Shown here one piece after another: positions 25,732 through 33,557 of a stretch of DNA of 64,000 nt. Source of the DNA: JAOUGY01 sp963785075 (GTDB taxonomy: Bacteria; Actinomycetota; Acidimicrobiia; Spongiisociales; ZC4RG35). The notes beneath the pieces were generated by a model, which did no database searches, had not been told where the DNA came from, and saw only the letters and a program-made list of their open reading frames with translations. The number at the start of each line of letters is the position of its first letter. Position 1 is the stretch's first letter. The stretch lies in contig CAWATW010000007.1 in assembly GCA_963785075.1 (NCBI GenBank), positions 434,001 through 498,000 of the forward strand, in the 5' to 3' direction. The position numbers were made by a program, and so were the translations under genes.

Positions 25732-26414
25732 AGGTCGGCGTCGATCAGAGCCGTATCCAGCTCCAGCGCCACCACCAGATCGACCACACCAGCCGGCAAC
25801 GTGACCTCGTCGAAGTCCAGCTCGAGCGACGCTGCGGCCGGCACGGCGCCCCGTCTGATCGCAAGCGGCCCCATGAGCGGCGCCCCGGCGCCCAGTGTGC
25901 GCCCAGCGAGCTCGGCCCGATAGGCCTGGCCCACTGTGTGCGGTTCCAGCTCGAGTTCGGCCTCGATGTGTCTCGAGGTCCCGCCGACGACCCGGCCGAT
26001 GGGGATCACCTTGCGGCGTCGATGTGGTGCGGGCCGGCCGGTGATTCCGGCATGGGAGGCGATGAAGTCGCCGAGCTCCTCAGGAGCCCATCCCTGCCAC
26101 CGCTGCTCCTCACCTGTACGTGTGTCGGTCGCATGCGTTCGCAGCACCCCTGCGGCGTTCTTCAGATGCACCCTGACCACGAACGACTCCGTGTGTTCCG
26201 ACGGGTGTGACTCGCCGTCGGTCGCGTCGGCCCTTCGGTCCGCCTCCTTGGCGATGTCACGAAGCCGTCGGCTCGAGACATCGCGCACGGCGGCCAAGGC
26301 AACGGTGATCTGTGCCAGTTGGCGCCACGACTCCACGCCCGCCGCGTGGAGTCGCCGCTCGATGGCCTCGCCGATGCCGTCGATCGTCCGGAACTCGGTG
26401 ACGATGTCATCCAT
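25617..26414 (-). CDS. Helix-hairpin-helix protein of unknown function
   Basis: This 265-residue protein begins with a helix-hairpin-helix segment ('TIDGIGEAIERRLHAAGVES', about 10-29) like those binding DNA non-specifically, followed by two beta-rich stretches ('ESFVVRVHLKNAAGVLRTHA' and 'HIEAELELEPHTVGQAYRAE'). The last about 38 residues are antisense to the conserved C-terminus of the BTAD regulator, so they are probably a run-on past a lost stop. The start follows GAGGAG by 8 nt. It lies 27 nt after the 26442-26948 gene and is likely co-transcribed with it. No function can be assigned. Confidence 0.65.
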   Translation of the reverse strand: MDDIVTEFRTIDGIGEAIERRLHAAGVESWRQLAQITVALAAVRDVSSRRLRDIAKEADRRADATDGESHPSEHTESFVVRVHLKNAAGVLRTHATDTRTGEEQRWQGWAPEELGDFIASHAGITGRPAPHRRRKVIPIGRVVGGTSRHIEAELELEPHTVGQAYRAELAGRTLGAGAPLMGPLAIRRGAVPAAASLELDFDEVTLPAGVVDLVVALELDTALIDADLHRISARRRRYISCVSGLGSESRTALIALTQNSYCRTT

Positions 26415-26441
26415 GTCGACATCTCCTCACCGCCGGGCCGC

Positions 26442-26948
26442 TCAATTGGGATTCTCGGCCATGATGATCGGGCCTTCCTCGAACCCGACGACATCGAATC
26501 CGGGAACACCGATCAACGTCGAGTCGAGGAAGGCGGTGGTGACCAGCTTGTACACGCCAGACACGTTTCCTGTGGGCGAGTTCTCGGCGAGCACGCCGGC
26601 TGGAACCGTGATGTCGGCGGTGTAGCGCCGGGCGTTCGGTTCTGCCGTGTGCACGGTCGCGGGTCCAAAGTTCGTGACGGCCACGTTCGTCGAGCCGATC
26701 CGACGTTCGGGCCCGGCACCCACCGACTCGGCATGGACGGTGACCAGCCACGAGCCACCCAGAGCCGACATCCAGAGCGGCACGAGGAGTCCATAGACCT
26801 CCCACTCCACCCGGAGCTGGAACTGTTCGGTCGGGTCGATCACCAGGTTCGAAACGCCGAGGGGCGCGAAGTCCGCCGGCTCTCGCAGTCGCACTGCCGT
26901 CACGTCGCCTTGCATGAAGCCAGGGAGATCGGGATCGAATCGTTGCAT
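26442..26948 (-). CDS. Hypothetical beta-rich protein paired with the HhH protein
   Basis: This 168-residue cytosolic protein has no signal peptide and is predicted mostly beta ('QFQLRVEWEVYGLLVPLWMS', 'GSWLVTVHAESVGAG', 'VYKLVTTAFLDSTLIGVPGF', ending 'GFEEGPIIMAENPN'). I do not recognise a named family. The strand 'DITVPAGVLAEN' resembles 'VTLPAGVVDLVV' in the downstream HhH protein, so they may share a domain. The ATG at 26948 follows AAGGGGGC. The HhH gene follows 27 nt downstream. Confidence 0.6.
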   Translation of the reverse strand: MQRFDPDLPGFMQGDVTAVRLREPADFAPLGVSNLVIDPTEQFQLRVEWEVYGLLVPLWMSALGGSWLVTVHAESVGAGPERRIGSTNVAVTNFGPATVHTAEPNARRYTADITVPAGVLAENSPTGNVSGVYKLVTTAFLDSTLIGVPGFDVVGFEEGPIIMAENPN

Positions 26949-27058
26949 GTTGCCCCCTTTGGGTCGTCCGACGCCACGATGACGCCGGTCGGAGCAACGT
27001 ACGGCTGGGGTCTGAGGGCTGAGGGGTGTTGGCGCTGAGGCGGTTCCCTCAGGTGTGG

Positions 27059-27265
27059 CTAAGCGGCACCGACAGGGACTGTGGTCGACATGCTCATGGG
27101 GTCGGAGGCGTAGCGGTGGAAGGCGTAGAAGTCGCCCCGATCGATCACGATGAGCTCGTCGGGTTTGCGGAACACGACCTTGCGGCCGCATCCCTCTTCG
27201 GGACAGCTGAGCACGATGTCGTCGTCTTGCTCGGTCTCTCGGATCATCTCGTGGACGGGGTTCAT
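27059..27265 (-). CDS. Small hypothetical protein
   Basis: This 68-residue acidic protein has a 'VLSCPEEGCGRKVVFRKPDE' segment with two Cys, then 'LIVIDRGDFYAFHRYAS'. Only two Cys are present, so a full zinc ribbon is unlikely unless it dimerises. The ATG follows CAGGGAAA, and codon use matches its neighbours, which supports a real gene. Function unknown. Confidence 0.6.
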   Translation of the reverse strand: MNPVHEMIRETEQDDDIVLSCPEEGCGRKVVFRKPDELIVIDRGDFYAFHRYASDPMSMSTTVPVGAA

Positions 27266-27374
27266 GCGTTTCCCTGTTCGGTTCCGTCAGCATCTTCGGC
27301 AGGCGAGTGTCACATCCTGAGCGCCATTCCCCGAATCGCCTTCCCCGAAACCTGGCCGCGCGTATGGTGAGCCG

Positions 27375-27809
27375 ATGGGACCTATGGACATCGCGGTGGA
27401 GGAGGCGCGGGCCGGGCTCGCCGAAGGCGGGATCCCGATCGGCGCCGCGCTCGTGGTCGACGGTGAGGTCGTCGGGCGCGGACACAACCGTCGGGTCCAA
27501 CAGGGGAGCCCCGTGTTGCACGCCGAGATGGATGCGCTCGAGAACGCCGGTCGGAGGTCGGCCGCCGAGTACCACCGGTCCGTGATGGTGACCACCTTGT
27601 CTCCCTGTGACATGTGCTCCGGTGCGGTCCTGCTGTACGGAATCCCTCGGGTCATCATCGGAGAGAACGCAACGTTCCAGGGCCCCGAGTCCTACCTGGC
27701 GTCCAGGGGTGTCCAACTCGAGATCCTCGACCGCCGAGACTGCATCGATCTGATGGCCGGCTTCATCAGGGCACGGCCCGACCTCTGGTACGAGGACATC
27801 GGCCAGTAA
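27375..27809 (+). CDS. Cytosine deaminase, fungal Fcy1-like
   Basis: This 144-residue zinc-dependent deaminase has the 'HAEMDALEN' histidine/glutamate motif (about 49-57) and 'LSPCDMCSGAVLLYGIPR' (about 75-92) supplying the two zinc Cys. The C-terminal 'FIRARPDLWYEDIG' closely resembles the end of yeast cytosine deaminase rather than bacterial CodA or TadA. It probably converts cytosine to uracil in pyrimidine salvage. A TATGGT -10 (27363-27368) ends 6 nt before the ATG, and a perfect hairpin follows the stop. Confidence 0.85.
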   Translation: MGPMDIAVEEARAGLAEGGIPIGAALVVDGEVVGRGHNRRVQQGSPVLHAEMDALENAGRRSAAEYHRSVMVTTLSPCDMCSGAVLLYGIPRVIIGENATFQGPESYLASRGVQLEILDRRDCIDLMAGFIRARPDLWYEDIGQ

Positions 27810-27830
27810 CCCGACCGTTCTGTGGGCGGT

Positions 27831-27851
27831 GGTCCGCCAAAATGGCGGACC
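27831..27851. terminator. Hairpin after the cytosine deaminase gene
   Basis: GGTCCGCCA - AAA - TGGCGGACC is a perfect 9-bp stem with a 3-nt loop, 21 nt after the stop. No U-run follows. Confidence 0.55.
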
Positions 27852-27953
27852 TAAACCCTGGGTTCGCCCTCCTGGGATCGGAACCGGATCGAGCGGTGCG
27901 GCCAATCTCACCCACAAGGGGCTTCGGGCTGGGCTGGGCAGAAAGGGGAATCT

Positions 27954-28277
27954 GTGCAGCGGATCAATGAGGTCACCGACGGGGGTTGGCTCGGTCAACC
28001 GGTGATAGACGAGAACAGCAAGCCGATCGGCAAGGTCGTCGACGTGCTCTACGACGACGATGCCTCGGCGACGCCGAACTGGGCGGTGGTGGGCGTAGGC
28101 CCACTCAAGAAGGGGCACTACGTGCCGCTCGAGCACGCCTACAAGACCGCCGACGGCCGGTTGGTGGTCCCGTACGACCAGCGCCTCGTGAAGGGCGCTC
28201 CGAAGGCGTCGAAACACCACATCATGACGAGGGAGCTCAAGGCGGCCGCCGCCGGCCACTACGGGCTGGACGGCTGA
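27954..28277 (+). CDS. PRC-barrel domain protein
   Basis: This 107-residue cytosolic protein has a single PRC-barrel domain: 'GQPVIDENSKPIGKVVDVLY', 'PNWAVVGVGPLKKGHYVPLE' and 'DGRLVVPYDQRLVKGAP'. PRC barrels occur in RimM and photosynthetic reaction-centre H subunits and act as small interaction modules. Stand-alone versions in actinobacteria have no fixed role. GTG start. A strong hairpin follows the stop. Confidence 0.85.
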   Translation: MQRINEVTDGGWLGQPVIDENSKPIGKVVDVLYDDDASATPNWAVVGVGPLKKGHYVPLEHAYKTADGRLVVPYDQRLVKGAPKASKHHIMTRELKAAAAGHYGLDG

Positions 28278-28292
28278 GAGCGTCGATTCTCG

Positions 28293-28317
28293 GGCCGCCG
28301 CCGCTTCGGCGGCGGCC
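28293..28317. terminator. Strong GC hairpin after the PRC-barrel gene
   Basis: GGCCGCCGCCG - CTT - CGGCGGCGGCC forms a perfect 11-bp stem 15 nt after the stop, followed by TTG. It is a good intrinsic-type terminator apart from the short U-run. Confidence 0.7.
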
Positions 28318-28504
28318 TTGGGAGCACTGACGATGTGAACACCGGTCGGGGCGGGAGACGACGGCGCCCTCCGTCGGTCTTGCCGGGGCCTGCCGGAGTT
28401 GCGGTCGTCGTGTGGGTATCACGGTGGCGCCCCGATCCATCTCCTGGATTTCGCGGCCTGGCGGCTGACCCACAGATCTTCATACAATCGGGCGCCGAGA
28501 CCCC

Positions 28505-30028
28505 ATGCCTTCGCCCTTCGACGATCTTCCCATCCGCCGCCGCTCGGCCCGGCTTCCGTTGATCCTGACCGCTGCCGTGATCGTGACGCTGGCGGCTGTC
28601 CAGATCTTCGGCGCTGGACCGTTCTTCTCGTTCGCCCCGGCCCGCGAGTGCCGCGCCGATGTGACACAGGATGGCCACGTGCTGGCGGACGATCCGATCG
28701 ACGCCGTCGTGGGATCCTCGCGGTCGGCCTTTCCGTGCGCCGCACACGTGACTCTTGCCGCCCTCGGTGACCCGGCAGCGATACGCACCGGTGCCCGCAC
28801 CGCCGTGCACGAAGGAGGGCCGCTGTTGCTGGTGTCGTCGGATCTGGACCCGCAGGTACGAGATGAGCTGGAGCGGTTGGAGCCTGAGCGCGTGACGCTG
28901 GTAGGCGGCTCCGAAGCGCTGGAAACGGCGGTCGCCGACCTCGGAGTGGAAGACGTCGATCGACTCGAGGTGGACGCCCAGGCGCTGGCCCCATCCGTCG
29001 GTGACGAAAGGGGCGGCCCGGTGTTCCTGTTGGATTCGGCGGTGGCGGTGGCACTCCCGGCGATCGAGACCATCGCAGCCGAGACGGGAGGCAAGGTACT
29101 CGTGGCTCGTGACGTCGAGCTCTCGGATCTCCCCGATGCGATGAGGCTCGTCATCGAACAGGCATCGGCCCTGAGGCTGGTCGGCGGCTTCGAGCCGAGC
29201 ACCGCGTGGCAGGTCGAGCTCCTCAGGTCCGACACCGATCTGCCCGGCGGAGGAACGACCCTGTTTCCGGGCAAGCGTCTGGTCGGCTTCTACGGCAGTC
29301 CGCTCACCGACGACCTCGGCGTGTTGGGCGAGCAGGGCCCTGAGGCCACCGATGTCCGGATGAGAACCATCGTGGACGACTACGGGGCCGACGGGGCGAC
29401 GGTGGTACCCATGTTCGAGCTCATCGCGACGGTGGCGTCCGCCTCGTCAGGCCCGGACGGCGACTTCTCCGATGAGGTGTCTGTCGACACGCTGCGACCA
29501 TGGGTCGACTACGCCGCCGAACACGGGATCTACGTCGTACTCGACCTGCAGCCCGGACGGTCGCACTTCCTCGTACAGGCGAAACGATACGAGGAGCTGC
29601 TCCGACTTCCGCATGTCGGTCTGGCGCTCGACCCGGAGTGGAGGCTTGCGGACGACCAGCGGCACCTCGAACAGATCGGCACGGTCGACAGCTCAGAGGT
29701 GAACGTGGTCGCCGAATGGCTTGCCGGGATCGTTCGCGACGAGGTGTTGCCCCAGAAGCTCTTCCTGGTCCACCAGTTTCGGGACTCGATGATCACCAAC
29801 CGAGACAAGCTGCTGTCTCCGGAAGAGCTGGCGGTCGTGATCCAGATGGACGGCCAGGGCACGCTCCCGGTCAAGTTCGACAGTTGGGACGCGTTGACGG
29901 TCGGATGGAACGAGGACACCGGCTACCTGTGGGGTTGGAAGAACTTCTTCGACGAGGACGATCCGATGGCCAGGCCCAACGAGGTGCTGGGTCTCCGACC
30001 TGTGCCTGTGTTCGTCTCGTTCCAGTAG
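28505..30028 (+). CDS. Secreted cell-wall-binding-repeat protein with TIM-barrel-like domain
   Basis: This 507-residue protein has an N-terminal membrane helix/signal anchor (about 18-42), a region of cell-wall-binding-repeat-2 type ('RVTLVGGSEALETAVADLGV', 'ALRLVGGFEPSTAW'; about 70-245) and a C-terminal domain of about 250 residues ('KRLVGFYGSPLTDDLGVLGE', 'GIYVVLDLQPGRSHF', 'LPVKFDSWDALTVGW') that looks like a beta/alpha barrel. The protein is probably surface-located. Catalytic residues are not clear. A TACAAT (28483-28488) lies 16 nt before the ATG. Confidence 0.7.
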   Translation: MPSPFDDLPIRRRSARLPLILTAAVIVTLAAVQIFGAGPFFSFAPARECRADVTQDGHVLADDPIDAVVGSSRSAFPCAAHVTLAALGDPAAIRTGARTAVHEGGPLLLVSSDLDPQVRDELERLEPERVTLVGGSEALETAVADLGVEDVDRLEVDAQALAPSVGDERGGPVFLLDSAVAVALPAIETIAAETGGKVLVARDVELSDLPDAMRLVIEQASALRLVGGFEPSTAWQVELLRSDTDLPGGGTTLFPGKRLVGFYGSPLTDDLGVLGEQGPEATDVRMRTIVDDYGADGATVVPMFELIATVASASSGPDGDFSDEVSVDTLRPWVDYAAEHGIYVVLDLQPGRSHFLVQAKRYEELLRLPHVGLALDPEWRLADDQRHLEQIGTVDSSEVNVVAEWLAGIVRDEVLPQKLFLVHQFRDSMITNRDKLLSPEELAVVIQMDGQGTLPVKFDSWDALTVGWNEDTGYLWGWKNFFDEDDPMARPNEVLGLRPVPVFVSFQ

Positions 30029-30037
30029 AGGCCGCGC

Positions 30038-30325
30038 TCAGCGTTCGACGTGAGCCTTCGGCGCCCGCCGTGTGAACACGCCTGCGGCCAACAGGACGAG
30101 GATGCCGGCGCCCTCCATGGGTCGGCCGCCGATCATCAGGCCGGCGCCGATGGTGGCAGCGGCAGCGAAGGCAGCCTTTCGAGGACTGGTCAGCGAGGCC
30201 AACAGGACGACGACAGCCGTCACCGTCATGATCGTGGCGGCGAGCATCCGCTGATCCGTGATCAGGACGCCGGCCATCGCCAGGACGAAGCACATCGCAC
30301 CGACCGCGCCGAGAAGCCGAACCAT
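30038..30325 (-). CDS. Small membrane protein of unknown function
   Basis: This 95-residue protein consists almost entirely of four short hydrophobic segments ('LLGAVGAMCFVLAMAGVLIT', 'MLAATIMTVTAVVVLLASL', 'FAAAATIGAGLMIGG', 'GAGILVLLAAGVF') with a basic end. I chose the ATG at 30325 because the upstream in-frame sequence is hydrophilic and overlaps the mycoredoxin promoter. Not recognised. It converges on the cell-wall-binding gene with a 9-bp gap. Confidence 0.55.
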   Translation of the reverse strand: MVRLLGAVGAMCFVLAMAGVLITDQRMLAATIMTVTAVVVLLASLTSPRKAAFAAAATIGAGLMIGGRPMEGAGILVLLAAGVFTRRAPKAHVER

Positions 30326-30455
30326 ACGATCAGCTTGCCACGACCGGGTGGCCGGTCGAGCGATCTGGCATGGACCCCAGAGGGAGCTCCTGTACGCTGT
30401 CGACATCGTTCCCACGACCCGACCCGAGCGGAGGTACCTCATCGCAGCGTCCGGC

Positions 30456-30680
30456 ATGACGGTCTACTGGAGACCCGGGTGCGGCTTCTGTATGCGCCTG
30501 GATCGGGCGCTCGCGGCGGCAGAGGTCGTGTACGAGCGGCGCAACATCTGGGAAGACGACGAAGCCGCCTCGTTCGTGCGTTCGGTCAACCGTGGCTCTG
30601 AGACCGTTCCAACCGTGGTGATCGACGGAGAGGTGCTCACCAATCCCGAGCCCGCCGACGTCCTGGCGCGTCTGGGCTGA
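30456..30680 (+). CDS. Mycoredoxin-like glutaredoxin
   Basis: This 74-residue glutaredoxin-fold protein has the active site 'WRPGCGFCMRLDRAL' and the cis-Pro strand 'ETVPTVVIDGEVLTNP'. Mycoredoxins reduce mycothiol mixed disulfides in actinobacteria. They carry CxxC with a variable middle, here CGFC. The start is taken as ATG 30456. A GGAGGT at 30430-30435 is 20 nt from this ATG but 5 nt from an in-frame ATC at 30441, which would add five residues. Confidence 0.85.
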   Translation: MTVYWRPGCGFCMRLDRALAAAEVVYERRNIWEDDEAASFVRSVNRGSETVPTVVIDGEVLTNPEPADVLARLG

Positions 30681-30685
30681 TCGGT

Positions 30686-32809
30686 TCAGGAGGCGATGGC
30701 CCGCAGGCGGGTGTGCTCGGGCACAGCGCCCACCGGGAGCGACAATCGGAACGTGGGCATCGGGTCCGGGTCGTACACGACGTCACCGCCCATGAGCCGG
30801 GCCAACTGGCGGCTCACCGTGAGCCCGAGACCGATGGAAGCCGTTCGTCCGCTGGTCTCGCCCACCTCGTAGGCCTCGAAGATCCGGTCGCGCCGCTCGA
30901 GCGGGATGCCCGGCCCGTCGTCGGCGACCTCGAGCACCGCCACGCCGTCTCGCTCCGCAACGGTGACGTAGATTCGCGACCCTCCGTGACGGTGGCTGTT
31001 GGCGACGAGGTTTCGGACGATCTGGCGCACCCGGAGTGGATCGGCGAGCGTCGCCACCTCGGCGAGAGACGAGCTCGTCAAACGGTGGGTCGTGTCGAGC
31101 GGCATGCCTGCGATCGCCTCTGCCACGACCTCGTCGAGGCGGATGAGCTCCGGGAGCACCGTGATCGACTCGGCACTGGCTCGGGCGGCGATCAGCAGGT
31201 CTTCGATGATGTGGGACACGGCCCTGCTCTCACGCGCGATCAGATCGATGAACTCCGTGACCTCCTCCTGGGAGAAGTCCGACCACCGGGCGTCCAACTC
31301 GGACGACAGCCCCATCACGACTGCCATCGGCGTCCGGAGCTCGTGGCTGACCGATGCGATGAACGAATCCTTGGCCTTCACCACCTCTTCGAGTCCACGG
31401 CGAGCGTCGCCCCTGGTCCGAGCAACGCCGATCATCTGAGCGATCGTCGACAGCGTGCGCATCTCGGCTGCCTCCCATACCCTCGATCGCGACGAGGCCA
31501 TCCCGATCACCCCGACCACGGAGTCGTTGCTCACGATCGGAAACAACATCGCCGCTCGAGCTTTGGGCATGTTGGCGGCGTACCAGGCCTGCGCCTCGGG
31601 TCCGAGATCCTCGATGTCCGACATGATCATCGTTTCGCCCGTGGTGGCCGGGATGTAGTGGACGGGGGTGGTGATCCACGCGCCGGTCTGGAGATGGTCG
31701 GGTATCTGCGTTCCCGGCGCCAGCGCTGATGCGGCGGTCTCGAGACCCGGGCCATGCTCGTCGTGGTTCCGGACATTCATCAGGAACGCGGCGTCGCCAC
31801 CGAGGCTGCTCAGCACGAGCTTCAAGACCCCGCCGAGTTCCTCGTGATCCGCTTCGAAGATCATGCGAGCCGACTCGCTGATCGCCCGTTGGATCAACAG
31901 TGACCGGTCACGCTGGGCGACCACCCGTTCCATCTGTTGCACGGCGGCGCTTCGTTCCCAACGCGCCGCGATGAGGTCGGCGACGACCTCCACCGCGTCG
32001 ATCTCCTGCTGCTCCCACGTCCGGATGCCGGCCCGGCAGGCGAGGGTCACATGGCCGACCCACTTCCCGTTCACCATGACGGGAAACTCGACTGCGGCGG
32101 TGAACCCGAGTCGGCGGTAGATCGCCCGGTCCGGGCTGGGGACGTGGTTGACGTCGGAGAAAACGTGTGGTCTTCCGGTGGAGAAGCACGTCGTCACCGA
32201 CGGCGCCCGTGCCCACAAGATCCCGTCGGAGGTGACGGCGGGGAGACCGGCCCAACAGACCACGTTTCCGCGGAGCGTCCCTTGGGCATCGGCGTTCTGC
32301 CACAGGGTGATGGCATCGCAATCCAGCGCTTCGATGAGTGCCTCCAACGACGCCTCCACCTCGGCCGGTTCCATCTGACCCAAGGTCGAGCGCGCCAGTT
32401 CGAGCAGCGGTGGCTCGGCGGGGTAGCGATCGTCGAGCAGGTGCTTGTGCGCCTGCCCGGCTCTCGGGCCGGCCATTGCGCGCACCCGCTTGGCCACTTC
32501 TCCTGCGAGGAGACACGTGAGGGCAACGAGGAAGGCCGCGGAGGCGGCGTCGAGCGCGGTTCCGTCGAACAGGATGTAGCCGGCGATGCCGGACGTCGCG
32601 GCCAGGGCCGACCCGCCGGCAAGCACCTTCCGCGGGGAAGCCCGAATGGCGAGCAAGCCTGCGGAAGTCATCACGATTGCGGCCGAGATGGAGGGAGCGG
32701 GCGAGAGGTGGGCGGTTGCTGCGGCGGCCATCATACCGACTGCGGCGAGCGCAACTACGAGGATGGAATGGTGGGTCGCGGTGGTTTGTGGATCGCGTGT
32801 GGCAGCCAT
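30686..32809 (-). CDS. Membrane sensor histidine kinase with two GAF domains
   Basis: This 707-residue kinase has about four N-terminal membrane helices (15-120), two GAF-type domains (about 165-310 and 330-470), a HisKA dimerisation domain with 'ASVSHELRTPMAVVMG' (phospho-acceptor His489) and a HATPase domain with N-box 'VANSHRHGG', G1 'DDGPGIP' and G2 'GLGLTVSRQLA'. GAF domains suggest a small cytosolic ligand or redox/light cue. No response regulator is adjacent. The only one in the window is at 56.7 kb. The ATG at 32809 was chosen over one 13 codons upstream. Confidence 0.9.
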   Translation of the reverse strand: MAATRDPQTTATHHSILVVALAAVGMMAAAATAHLSPAPSISAAIVMTSAGLLAIRASPRKVLAGGSALAATSGIAGYILFDGTALDAASAAFLVALTCLLAGEVAKRVRAMAGPRAGQAHKHLLDDRYPAEPPLLELARSTLGQMEPAEVEASLEALIEALDCDAITLWQNADAQGTLRGNVVCWAGLPAVTSDGILWARAPSVTTCFSTGRPHVFSDVNHVPSPDRAIYRRLGFTAAVEFPVMVNGKWVGHVTLACRAGIRTWEQQEIDAVEVVADLIAARWERSAAVQQMERVVAQRDRSLLIQRAISESARMIFEADHEELGGVLKLVLSSLGGDAAFLMNVRNHDEHGPGLETAASALAPGTQIPDHLQTGAWITTPVHYIPATTGETMIMSDIEDLGPEAQAWYAANMPKARAAMLFPIVSNDSVVGVIGMASSRSRVWEAAEMRTLSTIAQMIGVARTRGDARRGLEEVVKAKDSFIASVSHELRTPMAVVMGLSSELDARWSDFSQEEVTEFIDLIARESRAVSHIIEDLLIAARASAESITVLPELIRLDEVVAEAIAGMPLDTTHRLTSSSLAEVATLADPLRVRQIVRNLVANSHRHGGSRIYVTVAERDGVAVLEVADDGPGIPLERRDRIFEAYEVGETSGRTASIGLGLTVSRQLARLMGGDVVYDPDPMPTFRLSLPVGAVPEHTRLRAIAS

Positions 32810-32903
32810 TGGCACTCTCGATGCTCTGGCTGGTCCAGTCGGCCGCAACGCCTCAGGGTTTCGGAGTCGGAGGCCGTTTGTGCAGGCCGATCGTCTTCGC
32901 CCC

Positions 32904-33557
32904 TCAGAGGACTCGCATGGCCCGCGCGTCGTCTCGTTCGGTACGAGTCATGGCCCTGATGACGGCGAGATGCCCGTGCCGACGAATCGCGACCTCCGTG
33001 AGGCATCCGATCACCAGCTCCCACGCGCGGTCTGGATACTCGGGGGTCGGCAATCCGACGGAGACGGCGAGGTCGTCGGCGTGGACGGTCATCTCGACCA
33101 GGCGGGTGATGAGGTACTGGTCGAGCATGATCCGGCGACTCCCGAGTACCTCGACCGCCCGGGTGGGTGGTTCGACCGCCAGCCGGCCGGTGAGCTCTTC
33201 GGTGGCTGCATCCCACGCCGCGAGGACCGGCATCGGCCCTGCCGCCGCCCCCGCTTCGGCCCGGCTCCGGATCTGCGTGTGCAGTTCGTTGTCGAGATCG
33301 GGGCCATCGACATCTGAGAGCCCTTCGATCGACACGAGGTACCCCGCTGCGTCCACGAGATCCTCGCGTATCCCCGGATCGGGCAAGCCGAGATAGGTGG
33401 CCACTGTCGTCACGGAGCGCACCAGATGAGCTGTCAGCTGACCGATCGTGAGCCGATCGAGTGCCGATGGATCGTGCCATCGGGCTCCCACCACCGGCTC
33501 CTCGATCAGTGGGCGCGTCCGGGTGGCCGCCTCGAGGAATGCGGTGCGAACGCTCAT
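32904..33557 (-). CDS. DinB/mycothiol-dependent maleylpyruvate isomerase-like protein
   Basis: This 217-residue helical-bundle protein has 'LTIGQLTAHLVRSVTTVATY' near the N-terminus and 'ITRLVEMTVHADDLAVSVG', the pattern of the MDMPI N-terminal/DinB-2 fold with metal-binding His residues. Family members are mycothiol-dependent enzymes, mostly uncharacterised. The start ATG overlaps the stop of the Gfo/Idh gene (ATGA at 33554-33557), so the two are translationally coupled and may share a pathway. Confidence 0.8.
   Translation of the reverse strand: MSVRTAFLEAATRTRPLIEEPVVGARWHDPSALDRLTIGQLTAHLVRSVTTVATYLGLPDPGIREDLVDAAGYLVSIEGLSDVDGPDLDNELHTQIRSRAEAGAAAGPMPVLAAWDAATEELTGRLAVEPPTRAVEVLGSRRIMLDQYLITRLVEMTVHADDLAVSVGLPTPEYPDRAWELVIGCLTEVAIRRHGHLAVIRAMTRTERDDARAMRVL

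Noticed and set aside
26949..28259. N-terminal extension of the 168-residue protein through the deaminase region
   Set aside because: It is antisense to the cytosine deaminase and PRC-barrel genes. A good RBS precedes ATG 26948.
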